Assembly: GCA_020850415.1 (NCBI GenBank)
Contig: JADZER010000022.1
Coordinates: forward strand, 1 to 63,492
DNA length: 63,492 nucleotides
Origin: Phycisphaerales bacterium
GTDB lineage: Bacteria; Planctomycetota; Phycisphaerae; Phycisphaerales; UBA1924
Direction: 5' to 3'
Within the stretch, counting starts at the first letter, position 1, and every line of letters begins with the position of its first letter. The translations under genes were made by a program, and so were the position numbers. A model generated the notes under the pieces. That model did no database searches and was not told the DNA's origin. It was given only the letters and a program-made list of their open reading frames with translations. Positions 36,694 to 45,700 of the stretch are shown here, in pieces.

Positions 36694-36812
36694 GCAAAGG
36701 GCCAAAGCGCCAAATGGCCAAAGGGCCAAATAGGCAAGTAGCCAAATGGCCAAAGCTGAACGCCCCGAGTGCCTTAATTTGGCCCTTTGGCCCTTTGGCC
36801 CTTTGGCCATTT
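36694..36812. repeat. inverted array of GGCCAAAG-type words, family C
   Basis: Left block 36694-36755: words such as AAAGGGCCAAA, GCCAAATGGCCAAAG. Right block 36774-36812: TTTGGCCCTTTGGCCCTTTGG, the reverse complement. The blocks are separated by about 18 nt and could fold into a long imperfect hairpin. It fills the gap between two convergent genes, starting right after the sulfotransferase stop and ending 2 nt before the next gene. Confidence 0.8.
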
Positions 36813-36814
36813 GC

Positions 36815-37186
36815 TCACACCCAGACGCTGACGATGATGCCCGGCTCCTTGCCCAGCTTGGTGGACCATTCGCCGATCGCCGTGTTGACGAGCTTGACCT
36901 CGTACTGCGGGTGGGCGTCGAGCCACTCGTTGATCTGCTGGTCGAGGTAGGGCAGCCCGTCGTCGGAGAGCTTGGCCTTGAAGGTACGGACATGGATGGC
37001 GCCGGTGCCGGGGGTGTTCGGGGTGCGGCTCCAGGTGTCCTCGTGGCGCCGGATCGAGCCGAAGGTGATCTTCGATGCCTTGGACGCCTCGGCCCCCGGG
37101 GCTTCCTTGTCCGCGCGGGTGTAGGGCACGGGCTCGGGACCGCCATCGTCCGGGTACTCGACGGGGTGGAACAACGGTTTAGACAT
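36815..37186 (-). CDS. conserved-looking hypothetical protein
   Basis: A 123-residue soluble protein with no recognised domain. It has a Pro/Asp-rich N terminus and a beta/alpha core (IHVRTFKAKLSDDGLPYLDQQINEWLD ... YEVKLVNTAIGEW). The ATG at 37186 has GAGGAGG 5 nt upstream, a strong ribosome site. It ends against the family C repeat block. Function unknown. Confidence 0.62.
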   Translation of the reverse strand: MSKPLFHPVEYPDDGGPEPVPYTRADKEAPGAEASKASKITFGSIRRHEDTWSRTPNTPGTGAIHVRTFKAKLSDDGLPYLDQQINEWLDAHPQYEVKLVNTAIGEWSTKLGKEPGIIVSVWV

Positions 37187-37315
37187 GTCGGCCTCCTCGA
37201 GTAGGCGGGAGAACCCCGCGGGAGTTGCCGCCAGCATAGCAGAAACTGCGGTTCCCGTGGGCCGGTTCCGAGGCCCGGTGGCCCGTGATCCGGGCCGAGG
37301 ATCGGCGGCGGTCGG

Positions 37316-37696
37316 TCAGTCTCGGCGGTGGATCTCGAGGATCCAGCTCGGCGGCTCGACGGGTGTGCCGACCAGCACCAGCCTGAGGTCGCCCAGGCGC
37401 ACCACCGCCTCGAAGCGACCCGGGGTATCGGCGAGGATCTCGCCCGTACCCGAGGCCACGCGGGCGACCGTGCCGCGCCCGCCGGCGATTGGCCCCTCAT
37501 AGGTGAGGTACAGCCTGCGGTGGGGCTCGAGCCTGACCGCTTCGAACCGGCCGCTGGGGGCGGGGGGCGCGACGGGGAGGCGCCACGCGATGAGCACCCG
37601 CTCGTCCCCGGCGTCGCCGGGCGTCGGCTCGAGCAGCCAGTCGAAGTGGTGGGACCCGTCGGGCAGGTCGTGGCGCAGGACTACCGCTCGCGGCAT
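37316..37696 (-). CDS. stand-alone LigD-type 3'-phosphoesterase domain
   Basis: A 126-residue protein matching the N-terminal phosphoesterase domain of bacterial DNA ligase D: RHDLPDGSHHFDWLLE (the family HFD/E motif), VLIAWRLP, YLTYEGPI and a C-terminal SWILEIHR strand. In LigD this domain trims 3'-phosphates or ribonucleotides at break ends during end joining. Free-standing versions occur. No Ku or ligase is nearby. The ATG at 37696 is chosen; no Shine-Dalgarno, and TAGGGT ends 5 nt upstream. Confidence 0.75.
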   Translation of the reverse strand: MPRAVVLRHDLPDGSHHFDWLLEPTPGDAGDERVLIAWRLPVAPPAPSGRFEAVRLEPHRRLYLTYEGPIAGGRGTVARVASGTGEILADTPGRFEAVVRLGDLRLVLVGTPVEPPSWILEIHRRD

Positions 37697-37701
37697 GGCC
37701 A

Positions 37702-37707
37702 ACCCTA
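37702..37707 (-). promoter_or_regulatory. candidate -10 box of the phosphoesterase gene
   Basis: TAGGGT on the minus strand ends 5 nt before the ATG at 37696. Spacing is at the short edge of the leaderless set. Confidence 0.3.
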
Positions 37708-37808
37708 TCCCGGCGGCGCGGGGGAGGGGCGTGTACGATGGTGTTCTCGGGGCACGCGGCCCCGTACCCAGCACGGATCGGCAGATCCCAGACCGGAGCG
37801 GTGCGAGC

Positions 37809-38474
37809 ATGAAGCGAGCGGGAGCACGGACAGCGTTGGCAGTCGGATTGGCCCTGGCGATCGCCGGCTGCTCCCAGAAACCGATCGCCCAGGTCCGCGC
37901 CGACGCGAACGCCGCGTATTTCGACGGGGCCTACGAGGCGGCCCTGCCGCTGTACGAAGAGGTCGTCAATCGCCACCCCGGCGACGCGAAGGGCCACTTC
38001 GAGCTGGGGCGCAACCTGCTCAAGCTGGGCAAGGCCAGCGAGGCCCGCGAGCAGATGATCCTCGCATACAACCTCGAGCCGGCCAATATGGAGTACTTCG
38101 ACGGCATGGCCGACGCCTATGTCGCCGCGGGGAACGAGGACGACCTGTTCGCGGCCCTGGATCACCGGGTCCGCGACCGCGGCGGCGTTGCGGATTACAT
38201 GGCGATGGGGCGCTACGCGGAGAAGCTCGGGCACGCCGACGAGGCTCAGCGGGCCTACCTCAGCGCGGCGGAGATCGACGGCGGGAAGACCCGCGCGCCG
38301 CAGATGGCCCTGGCGAACTTCTACAAATCGATCGGGGACGAGGCCAACGAGATCAAGCGGCTCCGGATGGCGCTGTGGTTTGACCAGGCCGACGGAGAGG
38401 TCAACACACGCCTGCGGGCGCTGGGGCAGGTCCCGGGGCCCAGCTTCGTGCTGACGCCGGCGGGGCGCGAGTGA
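37809..38474 (+). CDS. TPR lipoprotein
   Basis: A 221-residue lipoprotein with lipobox LAIAGC and at least three tetratricopeptide-type helix pairs (AYFDGAYEAALPLYEEVV, GHFELGRNLLKLGKASEAREQM, ADYMAMGRYAEKLGHADEAQRAYL). Such proteins are scaffolds at the envelope; the partner is unknown. TACGAT at 37734-37739 may be its -10, giving a leader of about 60 nt. The next gene starts 131 nt downstream with its own promoter. Confidence 0.78.
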   Translation: MKRAGARTALAVGLALAIAGCSQKPIAQVRADANAAYFDGAYEAALPLYEEVVNRHPGDAKGHFELGRNLLKLGKASEAREQMILAYNLEPANMEYFDGMADAYVAAGNEDDLFAALDHRVRDRGGVADYMAMGRYAEKLGHADEAQRAYLSAAEIDGGKTRAPQMALANFYKSIGDEANEIKRLRMALWFDQADGEVNTRLRALGQVPGPSFVLTPAGRE

Positions 38475-38540
38475 TCCTGGACTCGGCCCGGGGCCTCGTG
38501 CGGCGAGATGGCCGGGGCGAGGATTGACCCGGCTGGTCGC

Positions 38541-38590
38541 TTGACGCGGGGCGGCGGACTTGTACACTTCATCCGGATAAACGGATGAAG
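38541..38590 (+). promoter_or_regulatory. promoter and palindromic operator of the ArsR-methyltransferase gene
   Basis: TTGACG (38541-38546), a 16-nt spacer and TACACT (38563-38568) form a sigma70-type promoter. A perfect inverted repeat, CTTCATCCG and CGGATGAAG with a 6-nt spacer (38567-38590), begins inside the -10 and covers the expected transcription start. A repressor bound there would block initiation. The ArsR-type product of the next gene is the obvious candidate (autorepression). Confidence 0.7.
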
Positions 38591-38605
38591 CCTTCCAGGA
38601 CCACC

Positions 38606-39550
38606 ATGATGGCCGAGCGGCTGGACTCGCTGAGCGAGCCGGTGAGGCTGCGCGTGCTGGTGCTGCTGGCTGGGGAAGAGTTATCGGTCGGGGAAGTGGC
38701 CAAGGTGCTCCAGCTCCCCCAGTCCACGGTCAGCCGGCATCTCAAGGTGCTGGCCGAGGCCGGGTGGGTGAGCAAGCGGGCGGTTGGGACCGCGACCCTC
38801 TACCGGCTCGACGCCGAAGACCTGGATGCTGGGGGCGCCGCGCTGTGGGAGCCGGTCCGGGGGGCGTTGGAGGGCTCGCGGGAGATCGCCGAGGACCGGG
38901 AGCGGCTGGCGGCGGTGCTGGCCGAGCGCCCCGGGGACAGCGAGGCGTTCTTCGGCCGCATCGCGGGGGAGTGGGACGCGGTGCGCCACGAGCTGTTCGG
39001 GGAGCGGTTCACGCTGGAGGCGCTGCTGGGCCTGGTGATCCCGCGGTGGGTGGTGGCGGACCTGGGGTGCGGGACGGGCGACGCCGCGGCGTGGTTGGGG
39101 CCGATGGTCGAGCGGGTCGTCGCGATCGATCAGTCGCCGGCGATGCTCGACGCGGCCCGGGTGCGGCTCGGGGGGATCAGCGCCGTGGACTTCGTGCAGG
39201 GCGAACTGACCGAGCTGCCGCTGGCGGACCGGAGTGTCGATGCGGCGGTGTGCTCGCTGGTGCTGCACCATGTCGGGGAGCCGGCGGCGGCGGTGGGGCA
39301 GATGGCGCGGGTGCTGCGGACGGAGCGGGGCGGGGGCGTGGCGCTGATCGTGGACATGCTGGAGCACCGGCGGAGCGAGTACCGGCACACGATGGGGCAC
39401 AAGCACCTGGGCTTCCGGCCGGAGGCGGTGGTGGGGTGGCTGCGGGGGGCGGGGTTTGCCCGCGCGAGCTACCGGGAGCTGGCCCGGGACCCGGCGGCGA
39501 AGGGCCCGGCCCTGTTCGCGGCCGCGGGGTGGATGGGGGAAGCAGGGTAA
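38606..39550 (+). CDS. ArsR-family regulator fused to SAM-dependent methyltransferase
   Basis: A 314-residue two-domain protein. Residues 1-85 are an ArsR/SmtB winged helix (LSEPVRLRVLVLL, LSVGEVAKVLQLPQSTVSRHLKVL). From about 145 a class I methyltransferase follows (VADLGCGTGDAAAWLG with D152, then LVLHHVGEP). No Cys-based metal site is visible. The methyltransferase domain may sense SAM or SAH, and ahcY lies 93 nt downstream, so control of the SAM cycle is the best inference (compare SahR of proteobacteria). The ATG at 38606, with AGGA 5 nt upstream, leaves the operator outside the gene; an in-frame ATG at 38585 overlaps it. Confidence 0.84.
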   Translation: MMAERLDSLSEPVRLRVLVLLAGEELSVGEVAKVLQLPQSTVSRHLKVLAEAGWVSKRAVGTATLYRLDAEDLDAGGAALWEPVRGALEGSREIAEDRERLAAVLAERPGDSEAFFGRIAGEWDAVRHELFGERFTLEALLGLVIPRWVVADLGCGTGDAAAWLGPMVERVVAIDQSPAMLDAARVRLGGISAVDFVQGELTELPLADRSVDAAVCSLVLHHVGEPAAAVGQMARVLRTERGGGVALIVDMLEHRRSEYRHTMGHKHLGFRPEAVVGWLRGAGFARASYRELARDPAAKGPALFAAAGWMGEAG

Positions 39551-39643
39551 CGAGAGTCGGACCGTCCGGGGCTCCGCGATCGGGGCTCGGGGTGTAGTGA
39601 TGAGTGATCCCACGCTGTACTGACACGCGAGATGGAGGCGATG

Positions 39644-41155
39644 ATGACGACCATGACCAAGCCGAGCACCACCATGGCCAGCGGGACGGGGGCGTTGGAG
39701 TTCCGGGTGCGCGATCTCGCCCACGCGGAGCTGGGGCGCAAGGAGATCCGCCTGGCCGAGCACGAGATGCCGGGCCTGATGGCGGTGCGGGCCGAGTATT
39801 CGGCGGCCAAGCCGCTCCAGGGCTTCAAGGTGATGGGCTCGCTGCACATGACGGTGCAGACGGCCGTCCTCATCGAGACGCTGGTGGAGCTGGGCGCCGA
39901 TGTGCGGTGGTGCAGCTGCAACATCTTCAGCACGCAGGACTCCGCGGCGGCGGCGGTGGTCGTCGGTCGGCGCGGCACGCCGGAGGCGCCCAAGGGCACG
40001 CCGGTCTTCGCCTGGAAGGGCGAGACCCTGGAAGAGTACTGGTGGTGCACCCGGCAGGCGCTGACCTGGCCGGACGGATCGGGCCCGGACCTGATCGTCG
40101 ACGACGGGGGCGATGCGACGCTCCTGATCCACAAGGGTGTGGAGTTCGAGAAGGCCGGGAAGGTGCCCGAGCATGACGACAAGGTCGACTCGGAGGAGTG
40201 GAAGTGGGTGCTCCGCACGATCCGGGAGACGATCGCCGACACCCCGGGCTGGTTCGCGAGGGCGGCCGCGGCGTGCAAGGGCGTGAGCGAGGAGACGACC
40301 ACGGGCGTGCACCGGCTGATCGAGATGAGCAAGAAGGGGCAGCTGCTTTTCCCGGCGGTGAATGTCAACGACAGCGTGACCAAGAGCAAGTTCGACAACA
40401 TCTACGGCTGCCGGCACTCGCTGCTGGACGGCATCAACCGCGCGAGCGATGTGATGCTGTCGGGCAAGGTGGCGGTCGTGTGCGGGTACGGCGATGTGGG
40501 CAAGGGCTGCTGCCAGAGCCTCAAGGGCCAGGGCTGCCGCGTGATCGTGACGGAGATCGACCCGATCTGCGCGCTGCAGGCGGCGATGGAGGGGTACGAG
40601 GTCAAGACGCTGGAGGATGTGGTCGAGAGCGCGGACATCTTCGTGACGACGACGGGGAACAAGGATGTGATCACCGCGGCGCACATGCAGCGGATGAAGA
40701 ACAAGGCGATCGTCGGCAATATCGGCCACTTCGACAACGAGATCGACATGGCCGGGCTGGCCAAGCTCAAGGGGATCAAGCGGATCAACATCAAGCCGCA
40801 GTTCGACGAGTGGGAGTTCCCCGGGGGCAAGTCGATCCTTGTGCTGGCGGAGGGCCGGCTGCTGAACCTGGGCTGCGCGACCGGGCACCCGAGTTTCGTG
40901 ATGAGCGCGAGCTTCACGAACCAGGTGGTGGCGCAGATCGATCTGGCTCTGAACGCCGCGGGCAAGCCGACGCTGAGCGGGACCAAGTACCAGACCGGCA
41001 AGGTGTACACGCTGCCGAAGGTGCTGGACGAGAAGGTGGCGCGGCTGCACCTGGCGCACCTGGGCGTGCGGCTGACGACGATGAGCAAGGCCCAGGCGGA
41101 CTACATCGGGGTGCCGGTGGACGGGCCGTACAAGTCGGACCACTACCGGTACTAG
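39644..41155 (+). CDS. ahcY: adenosylhomocysteinase
   Basis: NAD-dependent hydrolase splitting S-adenosylhomocysteine to adenosine and homocysteine, removing the inhibitory product of methylations. The roughly 503 residues include [24 protein letters not shown], the NAD loop [11 protein letters not shown], and the C-terminal KSDHYRY that closes the family. A GGAGG 5 nt upstream favours ATG 39644; in-frame ATGs at 39632 and 39641 are alternatives. It lies downstream of, and is probably controlled with, the ArsR-methyltransferase gene. Confidence 0.95.
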   Translation: MTTMTKPSTTMASGTGALEFRVRDLAHAELGRKEIRLAEHEMPGLMAVRAEYSAAKPLQGFKVMGSLHMTVQTAVLIETLVELGADVRWCSCNIFSTQDSAAAAVVVGRRGTPEAPKGTPVFAWKGETLEEYWWCTRQALTWPDGSGPDLIVDDGGDATLLIHKGVEFEKAGKVPEHDDKVDSEEWKWVLRTIRETIADTPGWFARAAAACKGVSEETTTGVHRLIEMSKKGQLLFPAVNVNDSVTKSKFDNIYGCRHSLLDGINRASDVMLSGKVAVVCGYGDVGKGCCQSLKGQGCRVIVTEIDPICALQAAMEGYEVKTLEDVVESADIFVTTTGNKDVITAAHMQRMKNKAIVGNIGHFDNEIDMAGLAKLKGIKRINIKPQFDEWEFPGGKSILVLAEGRLLNLGCATGHPSFVMSASFTNQVVAQIDLALNAAGKPTLSGTKYQTGKVYTLPKVLDEKVARLHLAHLGVRLTTMSKAQADYIGVPVDGPYKSDHYRY

Positions 41156-41210
41156 CCGGGTCGGGCACGGCGGGGCGCTGTCGCGGGCTCCGGGCCCGGG
41201 AGGGGTGCGC

Positions 41211-43193
41211 GTGGGGTACGCCTTGATGCACGGCGCGGCGCTCCTCGCGATGGTCGCGCCGGTCGTCGCGTGGCTGTGGGTGCGGGCGGCGCGGGCGGGG
41301 TGGTTCGCGCGCCCCGCGGAGCGGGTGCTGTTCGCGCTCGTCGCAGCCCCGCTGGTGCCGCTGGTGGAGGTCCTGGCCCTGAGCCTGCTCCCCGTGGAGC
41401 GTCCGCTGCGCCTGGCCCTGCCCTGGGTGCACCTGGCGGTCGCGACGGCCTGTGCGGCGTCGCTGCTGGGGGCGCGGCGGTGGCTCGCGCCGGCGGCCGG
41501 CGCCGGGGTGCGGCGCGCCCGGCGCGTCTGGGCGGCGCTGGACGGGGCGACCAGGATCGCGGTCGTGGTCGCCTCGGCGGCGGTGCTCCTGGCGCTGCTC
41601 CACGGCGCGTGGAACACCGGCGACGAGCACGACGGCGCCCTGTACCGGATGCTCGTCGCCGTGCAGCCGTTCCAGGACGGCCGGGTGGGGTGGGTCACCT
41701 TCCCGCTCGATGACTTCGCCGACGCCTACCCGCGGACGATCGAGCTGCTCTACTCCTGGACCATGCTCTGCACCGGCACGACGGTGGGCTTTCACCTGGT
41801 GAACTGGTACTTCCTGCTCGTGCTGGCGGCGGCGGCGTATGTGCTGGCCCGGCGGGCGCGGCTGCGCCACCGGCTCGCGGTGCTCTGCGCGGCCCTGACC
41901 GCCACGACGCCGATGCCGATCTACCTTACGGGGGTGCTCTACAACGACCTGCCGGTGTGTGCGCTGCTCGCGGCGGGGGTCGCGTTCTGCGCGCCCCGGC
42001 GCCGCGGCGCGTGGGGCCGGTCGGATCTGGCGGGGTTCGCGCTGGCAGTCGCTCTGGGCGCGTCGGCGAAGTTCAGCGTCGCCATCGGGGCGGGGGTGCT
42101 CTCGGCCGTCGTGCTCGGGGGGCTGGTGGTTGGGGGACCGCGGGTCAGGGGGCGGGGCTGGCGGGGCGGCGTGGGCTCCGTGCCGACGGTCCTGGCCATT
42201 GCCGGCGCGGCGATGGTCGCGGCGACGCCGTATGTGCGGAGCTGGGTGCTCTACGGGTCTCCGCTCTGGCCGCTGCGTGTCGAGGTCGGACCTTGGACGG
42301 TGTTCGACGGCCCCATGGCGCCCGAGCAGTTGTGGATCACCGCGAGGGGGCCGTGGCTGGAGCGGTGGGGGGCGGCGGTGTACAAGCTCTTTCAGACGAC
42401 CTCGCAGGACGCCAACGGGGCGTTCGGGCTCCTGTTCGCGGTCGGCGTGGTCCCCGCGGCGGTGGTCTTCGCGGCCAAGACGGTCCGACGGCCCAGCGCG
42501 TTGCGAGTGCTGCTGGTGTGCATGTTCTGGTATGTGGCGCTGGTCCCGGTCTCGACGAATCTGCGGTACAGCCTGCACATCCTGCCGGCGGGGTATGTGA
42601 TGCTGTGCGCGCTCCTGCCCGGGCGGCGATCGGTCGGCCGGGGGCGGGTGGTGACGCCCGTGCTGTTGGTCATGCTCGCGGTCAACAGCGCGGACTACGC
42701 GCGGACGGTGGTGCGCGAGGTCGGCGAGCAGCTCCGGTGGGGCGCGTCGCTGACCGACCCGGTGCGGAACCGTCTCTGGTACATGCGGTTCATGTATGTC
42801 AAGCCCGGCGTCGCGCCCGAGACGCACGGCGCCGTCCACGGGCTGGTGCGGCCGGGTGAGCGGCTGGTCTACAGCGTCCAGGCGCTGGGCGGGCTGCTGT
42901 ACGACCCATTCTTCACCTACGCGATCGAGTACCGCTCGGTGGAGTATTACGCACGCCACAACGGGATCGCTGTGGATGAGGCGGCCGGGGCGTGGCTTTC
43001 CTCGCTCCTGGACGACGACATTGACGCGGTGCTGGTCTACGCCGGCTCGGCGGAGGACCGGGCGCTGGGCGGCGCGGGGACTTCGTTCGGTCTGGCGTAC
43101 GACCAGCCGGATGAGCCCGCGAGCCGGCGGGCGCGCGTGTACCGGCGCACCGGCGGGGTGGGGGATGCCTTGCTCGGGGTCGGCAAAGAGTGA
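41211..43193 (+). CDS. large polytopic membrane protein (ArnT/GT39-like glycosyltransferase candidate)
   Basis: About 660 residues with at least ten hydrophobic helices and a soluble C-terminal third. The first extracytoplasmic loop has NTGDEHDGALYRM. An acidic pair after helix 1-3, YNDLPV, and the overall layout resemble GT-C lipid-linked sugar transferases of the ArnT/dolichyl-mannosyltransferase type. I see no decisive catalytic motif. GTG at 41211 is chosen because GGGAGG lies 7 nt upstream. Donor and acceptor are unknown. Confidence 0.6.
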   Translation: MGYALMHGAALLAMVAPVVAWLWVRAARAGWFARPAERVLFALVAAPLVPLVEVLALSLLPVERPLRLALPWVHLAVATACAASLLGARRWLAPAAGAGVRRARRVWAALDGATRIAVVVASAAVLLALLHGAWNTGDEHDGALYRMLVAVQPFQDGRVGWVTFPLDDFADAYPRTIELLYSWTMLCTGTTVGFHLVNWYFLLVLAAAAYVLARRARLRHRLAVLCAALTATTPMPIYLTGVLYNDLPVCALLAAGVAFCAPRRRGAWGRSDLAGFALAVALGASAKFSVAIGAGVLSAVVLGGLVVGGPRVRGRGWRGGVGSVPTVLAIAGAAMVAATPYVRSWVLYGSPLWPLRVEVGPWTVFDGPMAPEQLWITARGPWLERWGAAVYKLFQTTSQDANGAFGLLFAVGVVPAAVVFAAKTVRRPSALRVLLVCMFWYVALVPVSTNLRYSLHILPAGYVMLCALLPGRRSVGRGRVVTPVLLVMLAVNSADYARTVVREVGEQLRWGASLTDPVRNRLWYMRFMYVKPGVAPETHGAVHGLVRPGERLVYSVQALGGLLYDPFFTYAIEYRSVEYYARHNGIAVDEAAGAWLSSLLDDDIDAVLVYAGSAEDRALGGAGTSFGLAYDQPDEPASRRARVYRRTGGVGDALLGVGKE

Positions 43194-43350
43194 CCAGCGA
43201 GGGACATCCCCAGCGTCCGGGAAGCCGGTCACCCTGCCGGGGTTGACCAGCGGTCCGGCGGGTGCTGCCTGCATTGACTGGGGGGATCGCGAGGCCCCCG
43301 GCGCGGCGGGAAGGCTGGAGGCGCGGCGGCGTCCGGCCGATGGCTTGCCC

Positions 43351-43899
43351 ATGGACACCGACCGCCGGCACCTCCGGATGCAGATGAAGTCCAAGGCCTT
43401 CGGCGCGGCGCTGCTCGCGGGGTCGGCGACGCTGGCGGCGCTCGGGGCGGGGGCGTTCGTGCTCGCGCCGCTAGGCTGGCCCAGCACCGAGGGCCTCGTC
43501 CTCTCCAGCGCGTTCGTCGAAGCGTCCGGCAACGACTCGCGGGGGGCGACGGTCGAGTACACCTACGAGGTGGGCGGCCGGTGGTTCACGAGCGACCGCC
43601 TCAGCCGGTTCCGCACGGCGGGCAAGTATGACGCCGGGAGCGGGCAGTGGATGTGGGACGACCGCCGGCTGGTGGACAACCACCCGCCGGGCTCGGCGAT
43701 CGAGGTCTTCTACAGCCCGGGCGACCCATCGCGGTCGGTCGTCGTCGCCCACGCCAACATGCCCGGCGTGTGGGGCGCGGCGGCGGTGCTCGCCGTCCTG
43801 TGGGGCATCGCGGGCCACCTCTGGCTGCGGGCGCGCAGCGACGACCTCTCCGAGGAAGAGGTCGCGCAGGCGGGGTGGAAGTGGGGCGACGCGGCGTAG
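43351..43899 (+). CDS. DUF3592-like membrane protein
   Basis: About 182 residues. Two membrane helices (AFGAALLAGSATLAALGAGAFVLAPLG near the start, GVWGAAAVLAVLWGIAGHLWL near the end) flank a beta domain containing GATVEYTYEVGGRWFTSDRLS and IEVFYSPGDPSRSVV, the hallmark pattern of DUF3592. The function of the family is not known. ATGs at 43351, 43378 and 43384 are in frame; none has a clear ribosome site, so the start is uncertain. Confidence 0.7.
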   Translation: MDTDRRHLRMQMKSKAFGAALLAGSATLAALGAGAFVLAPLGWPSTEGLVLSSAFVEASGNDSRGATVEYTYEVGGRWFTSDRLSRFRTAGKYDAGSGQWMWDDRRLVDNHPPGSAIEVFYSPGDPSRSVVVAHANMPGVWGAAAVLAVLWGIAGHLWLRARSDDLSEEEVAQAGWKWGDAA

Positions 43900-43916
43900 A
43901 GAGAGCGCTCGGGCGC

Positions 43917-45596
43917 TCAGCAGCCCGCGGCCCAGGCGTTCAGGAAGCAAAGCACATCCTGCGTGTTCACCGATCCGTCCCCGTTGCAGTCGGCCGACGC
44001 GTCGTCGGCGGCCCATGCGTTGAGGAACGCGAGCACATCCTGCGTGTTGACATCGCCGTCGCCGTTGAAATCGGCGTAACACCCGTCCGCGGGCGCGTAG
44101 AGGCCGTCGTGGGTGTTGCGGGCGTGGTAGGTGGGCCACTCGCGCCCGGTGAGGGTGTAGCTGCCCGGGAGCGTGTAGAGGTTCACATCGCACCCGCCGT
44201 CGTAGTAGCTCAGGACGGCCAGCTCGTAGGTCCCGTTGCCGTCGACATCCGCGACCGTCGCGCTGTTGAGGTAGGTGAACCCGTGCGGGCGGAGCGGGAA
44301 GTCGGGCAGGTCGTTGCCCGCGGCGTCGACGCCGTAGAGGTAGCCCATGTCGCTGGCCATGATGTTGTGGTCGGCGAAGATCTCCAGGGTGTTGTCGCCG
44401 TCGATGTCGGCGACGGTCATGGGGCCCTCGCTGCCGCCGCCGTTGACCGGGTCGGGGTAGGGGAAGCCGGCGCGGGTGTTGCCGTCGGTGTCCCAGACCC
44501 AGAAGCAGTCGCTGTAGCCGAAGAAGATGCCGGCCTGCCCGGCGATGATCTCCAGTTCGCCGTCGCCCTCGAGGTCGGTGACGGTGGGGGCGCCGTAGGA
44601 CCATGTGTCGAAGGGCTGGGGCCAGCCGCTCATCAGCGAGCCGTCGTGCTGGAAGACATAGGTCCCGGCGGCGTCCTTGTGGCAGGCGATGGTGATCTCG
44701 AGGTCGCCGTCGCCGTCGAGGTCGGCCAGGGCGGGCGACTGGTAGCTGAAGTTGCCGTTGGCGATGCCCTGGGGCCAGCCGCTCTCTGGCGTGCCGTCGG
44801 CGTTGAGCAGGTACATCTGGTCGTAGGACATGGTGAAGAGCTCGGGCTGGCCGTCGTTGTCGATGTCGGCGATGCCCGGGGTGCAGGTGGGGACATGGCT
44901 CATGGCGAAGGGCCAGTTGCCGCCCCACTCGGTGCCGTTCATCTCGAACACATGGATATAGCCGATGGGGTAGGCGCGGGTCTGGGCGATGATCTCGAGC
45001 TGCCCGTCGCCGTCGAGGTCGTAGAGGACCGGGGAGCACTCGACATTGCGGTTGCTGATGCTGATGGGGAACCCGGCGAGCGGTGCGCCGGTGTTGTCGA
45101 GCGCGTAGAGGCGCCCCCCGCTGGTGATGCCGCGGGTGCTGAAGACGATCTCGGCGTCGCCGTCGCCGTCGAGGTCGGCGACGCTCGGGGGGTACTGCGG
45201 GAAGCCGGTGGTGACGACGGGGAACCCGGCGACGGGTGTCCCGTTGTTGTGCCAGGCGTGGAGCCTGCCGTCGGTGCCGCTCTGGAGGATCTCGAGCCCG
45301 GGCTGGCCGTCGATGTCGGCGAGGACCGTGCCGCGGAACGGGGCGAAGTTGGGGTGCTTCCCGATGGAGATGGGGAAGCCTGGCACCTGGTTGATCGCGC
45401 GATGGCCGTTGCCGGCATCGTCGGCGACGGCCGGCGAGCGGGCGGGGCCGTCGGTGATGGTGAGCATGCCGGCGATCTCGGCGTCGGCGTCGGAGACGGT
45501 AGCGACCTTGGTGGTCTGGCCGAGCGTGGTGGTGCCGGCGGCGGCGAGACCGACAACGGCGAACCGCGCGGCGTTCAGGGCGGCGTTCGTACGCAT
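43917..45596 (-). CDS. secreted FG-GAP repeat protein with GC-type dockerin
   Basis: A 559-residue exported protein with signal peptide (about 1-27). At least seven FG-GAP/VCBS-like repeats follow, each with a calcium loop (DLDGDGDAEIVF, DLDGDGQLEIIA, DIDNDGQPELFT, DLDGDGDLEITI, DLEGDGELEIIA, DIDGDNTLEIFA, DVDGNGTYELAV), giving a seven-bladed propeller. Two dockerin repeats (DFNGDGDVNTQDVLAFLN, DCNGDGSVNTQDVLCFLN) end in WAAGC. The ATG at 45596 has GAGGAGAG upstream. It is likely a surface or extracellular binding protein. Confidence 0.88.
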   Translation of the reverse strand: MRTNAALNAARFAVVGLAAAGTTTLGQTTKVATVSDADAEIAGMLTITDGPARSPAVADDAGNGHRAINQVPGFPISIGKHPNFAPFRGTVLADIDGQPGLEILQSGTDGRLHAWHNNGTPVAGFPVVTTGFPQYPPSVADLDGDGDAEIVFSTRGITSGGRLYALDNTGAPLAGFPISISNRNVECSPVLYDLDGDGQLEIIAQTRAYPIGYIHVFEMNGTEWGGNWPFAMSHVPTCTPGIADIDNDGQPELFTMSYDQMYLLNADGTPESGWPQGIANGNFSYQSPALADLDGDGDLEITIACHKDAAGTYVFQHDGSLMSGWPQPFDTWSYGAPTVTDLEGDGELEIIAGQAGIFFGYSDCFWVWDTDGNTRAGFPYPDPVNGGGSEGPMTVADIDGDNTLEIFADHNIMASDMGYLYGVDAAGNDLPDFPLRPHGFTYLNSATVADVDGNGTYELAVLSYYDGGCDVNLYTLPGSYTLTGREWPTYHARNTHDGLYAPADGCYADFNGDGDVNTQDVLAFLNAWAADDASADCNGDGSVNTQDVLCFLNAWAAGC

Positions 45597-45615
45597 GTTG
45601 CTCTCCTCTCTGCGT

Positions 45616-45633
45616 GGATCGCGGGTGCGATCC
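45616..45633 (-). other. hairpin in the 5' leader of the FG-GAP gene
   Basis: A perfect 7-bp stem (GGATCGC / GCGATCC) with loop GGGT lies about 20 nt upstream of the start codon, just ahead of the ribosome site. Function is not evident. Confidence 0.35.
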
Positions 45634-45700
45634 CGAGGGAGACAGCGTACCCGTTCGCTGCCCTGCGCACAAGCCCGTTCTTGTCCCGGGCGGGCGCCGG

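Noticed and set aside
30501..36812. CRISPR array
   Set aside because: The repeated words are 8-11 nt, occur in both orientations and have no unique spacers of regular length. No cas gene is present.
39551..39643. SAH riboswitch upstream of ahcY
   Set aside because: The gap is only 93 nt and I could not fit the SAH riboswitch helices. The ArsR-methyltransferase operator offers a protein-based alternative.
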